Source: Syngnathus acus
Taxonomy: Eukaryota; Chordata; Actinopteri; Syngnathiformes; Syngnathidae
Assembly (NCBI RefSeq): GCF_901709675.1
Contig: NC_051088.1
Coordinates: 20,682,693-20,746,692 of the forward strand
Length of the DNA: 64,000 nucleotides
Direction of reading: 5' to 3'
Positions 61,875 through 64,000 of this stretch are shown here, piece after piece. Within the stretch, counting starts at the first letter, position 1. Every line of letters starts with the position of its first letter. The notes under the pieces are model-generated. The model had not been told where the DNA came from, did no database searches, and worked only from the letters and a program-made list of their open reading frames with translations. The position numbers were made by a program, and so were the translations under genes.

Positions 61875-63496
61875 ATATTGACTCTGGAGAAAATTGTCAT
61901 TTCAAACTTATAGCACTTGTGTATTTGACACACTTGTGAAAACACACACTTTCCACAGCCCATATGGGAAGCTTCTCGTCTTTTTATGCCACGGCATCAT
62001 TACTGCTAAAAGAAACATCTGGAAGTCATCACGGGTTATTACTGCACTGTCTAGGTGTGCATGAAAAATGGACATGGCGCCAGGGTTGGTGATTTCAGCA
62101 CATCATACTTTGACGCTCACATGTGACACGGGGCTACCCAAATTTGTCCCCACTCAAATTACAAATGGCCTCTGTAAAGGGGTCTGTTGAATGGCTCAAT
62201 GGAGTTATACGCCATAGTCTCCACTTTGCTGCACCATTTAATGGTGGTCTTTTAAAAGAGTGATGAACTACAAAGCTGCTCTTTTGATATTCTAAAAATA
62301 CCCCCCCCCCCTCCTGGTACCTGCATGTTTTGTTTTGGAGTGGTAAAAAACGCGGCAGTGTGTGCAAGTTTGCTTGCGGGTACATCATCTGCACGTTCAT
62401 CATCATTTATTTATTACCTTTCATTCTGTCTTCTCACAAGACAATCTTTGCTCTGCTATCCAGCTCACCATCATGTTTCACACACAAACAATGATGTTGC
62501 AGTCTGGAATACTTCACGACCCCCATTGTATTTTAAAACTAGAAGTCAAGATCATATTTTGAGCAATCAGAGCCTTCAAGTTGGAGCTGGAGCTTTCTTC
62601 CTTTCTTCTCAACGACTTTGATAGTTAAAGTGGAAAGGAAAATAACGTTTGCGGTGCTGCCATTTTACCACTAGAGGGCAGAAAAGGCTCATCAAACCCA
62701 TTAAGCGGATGGGTATTTTAGAAGTTTATTCCACAATAATTGAAATTAATCATACAAAAGGCAAGTTCATTGTGGTGACGTGATAGCTAACGTGCTTTTA
62801 GGAACACAAATGTTCCTTATGTCGGACATTTTCCGTATCAAGAATCAAATTAATTTATACTTGAAAAATATTATACTTAAAGAAATTATTGTGCATCCCT
62901 AAATTTTCTACAGGATGACTCAATTCAGCTAATGCTTTGCCTTAGCTCGAGATGCTGCAATATTATACCCCATTTTTTGCAACATTCCATTTTGTTAATA
63001 TTGTAATATCCCCTCCCACTCCTTACCCAAGGTGCACCGGTAAATGATTCCATGGATCTTCCACTGGCAGCAGAAATGAAGCTCTCGTGGCCTGGTTATG
63101 TAGGCCAGAAAATAACCTCAGGTGTATTAAGCAGGGCCCAGCACAATAATGATTCAGCACTTAGATTACCTGAGCAGTGAAATGTTCTGCTGAGTAAATT
63201 GAAACTTGACCATGGTGTTGAGGAAATTAGTAATGGTTTAATACAATGTAGGACAGGACAATGAGGCACTGCAACCGAGCCTGCAGCCATAACCAAAAGC
63301 TTGTCTGTCTCCGGCTGTGCACTTCAAAGGGTCTGAGAAGTCTTTTTTTCTATTGAGGACTACTTTTCTAAGCATACGAGGGAATATTATTACATCAGCA
63401 AGAAAATCTGCACACTCTAAAACACAAGTGGACTTGTTTTCTTTAATTCATTTTTTAAAATTATTTCGTCGACGTCATTGTTTCTGGGATGTAACT

Positions 63497-63540
63497 GGAT
63501 TCAGGTATTGTCCAGGATGGATTCAGGTATTGTCCAGGAT
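63497..63540. repeat. 22-bp tandem repeat, two copies
   Basis: Two identical copies of a unit starting GGATTCAGGTATTGTCC, period 22 bp. Confidence 0.9.
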
Positions 63541-64000
63541 GGAAAATGAAATGGCTTATCACACTTTAACTTGAAAATGTTAAAACACTGAGGTTGAACT
63601 GAGGTCACAAGATGAGCAACTCTGAAATGACAATATTGTGTCATTTCAGTATTACTACATCAACTGCAGTTGTGTTGAGTCAAACAACTTTTCAAAAAAT
63701 AATAATAATAATGTGATTGCTTGTGGCTGAATGGTGAATCTGACTTTATTGTTTTTAGAGCAAAAGTGACAGCATCTCCTGGCTGTGTCCCTTATTGTGA
63801 ATTAAAGATGCAACTTTATTTGACAGCACGACTGGACTGTATTTCTTCCTGCTCATTCATTGCAACAGAAATGTGTGCACTTAATCGTCCTTTTATATTT
63901 CTGGATCAAATTGGCCCGTTTTTAAGTTCAAAACTCAGGAAACGCTATTTCACTTTGTGACAAAAATTTAAATTTCTTCGAAAATATATCTTAATTTACT

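Larger units (their letters stand above)
54494..62720 (+). repeat. Tandem segmental duplication, unit 2 (with adamts1 copy 2)
   Basis: Homologous and collinear with 42,441-53,419 in direct orientation. Unit 2 is about 8.2 kb. It lacks the 2.66-kb segment, 180 bp upstream of the promoter, 261 bp of putative 5' UTR and about 0.7 kb of intron 1. It has its own LINE-tail insertion (54,510-54,591), LTR element (56,915-58,009) and about 0.43 kb of extra sequence in the 3' flank (about 62,080-62,508). Confidence 0.93.
61312..64000. other. 3' UTR of adamts1 copy 2 and following intergenic DNA
   Basis: The 3' UTR runs to about 61,890. Homology with unit 1 ends at 62,720. Beyond that I recognise no gene, only a poly-C run near 62,300 and a two-copy 22-bp repeat (63,497-63,540). 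Confidence 0.55.

Overview
The window is vertebrate nuclear DNA, most likely a teleost fish. The evidence is the compact multi-exon genes with GT-AG introns, mostly 70 bp to 4 kb long, and the dispersed repeats of fish type: LINE 3' tails ending in AAATAAA plus a short repeat, terminal-inverted-repeat MITEs, and a SINE-like repeat carrying the GATAGGCTCCAGCAC-type segment. I cannot name the species.

Layout: (1) 1-22,939 is a long stretch in which I recognise no gene, only scattered repeats. (2) 22,940-25,065 is a degraded antisense LINE that kept its 5' and endonuclease part but not its reverse transcriptase. (3) 26,052-30,612 (+) is a complete 14-exon SLC6 transporter of the GABA/betaine/taurine/creatine subgroup (608 aa). 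(4) 33,961-41,917 (+) is a complete 8-exon adamts5 (963 aa). (5) 42,441-62,720 holds two direct tandem copies of a segment, each with an 8-exon adamts1 gene on the + strand: copy 1 at 46,950-52,095 and copy 2 at 56,006-61,311. (6) 62,721-64,000 is intergenic.

The order adamts5 -> adamts1 in one orientation matches the ADAMTS5-ADAMTS1 pair of other vertebrates. All three products are secreted zinc metalloproteases (signal peptide, prodomain with furin site, metalloprotease, disintegrin-like, thrombospondin-1 repeat, Cys-rich/spacer, further TSRs) of the proteoglycan-cleaving ADAMTS group.

The main find is the adamts1 tandem duplication and the unequal fates of its copies. Copy 1 has a body very like ordinary ADAMTS1, but a net +2 nt frameshift in exon 1 cuts it off from its signal peptide. 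Copy 2 is open from end to end (944 aa), keeps every zinc ligand and all cysteines of the compared exons, and yet carries a dense cluster of almost purely amino-acid-changing differences in exons 3-4, while the flanking introns remain nearly identical. Copy 2 also has a remodelled promoter (a 13-bp minisatellite next to the TATA-like box, loss of a GC-box region, loss of 261 bp of putative 5' UTR) and a non-autonomous LTR element in intron 1. A hAT element with perfect 8-bp target duplications sits in the junction between the two units. All divergence counts were made by hand and are approximate.
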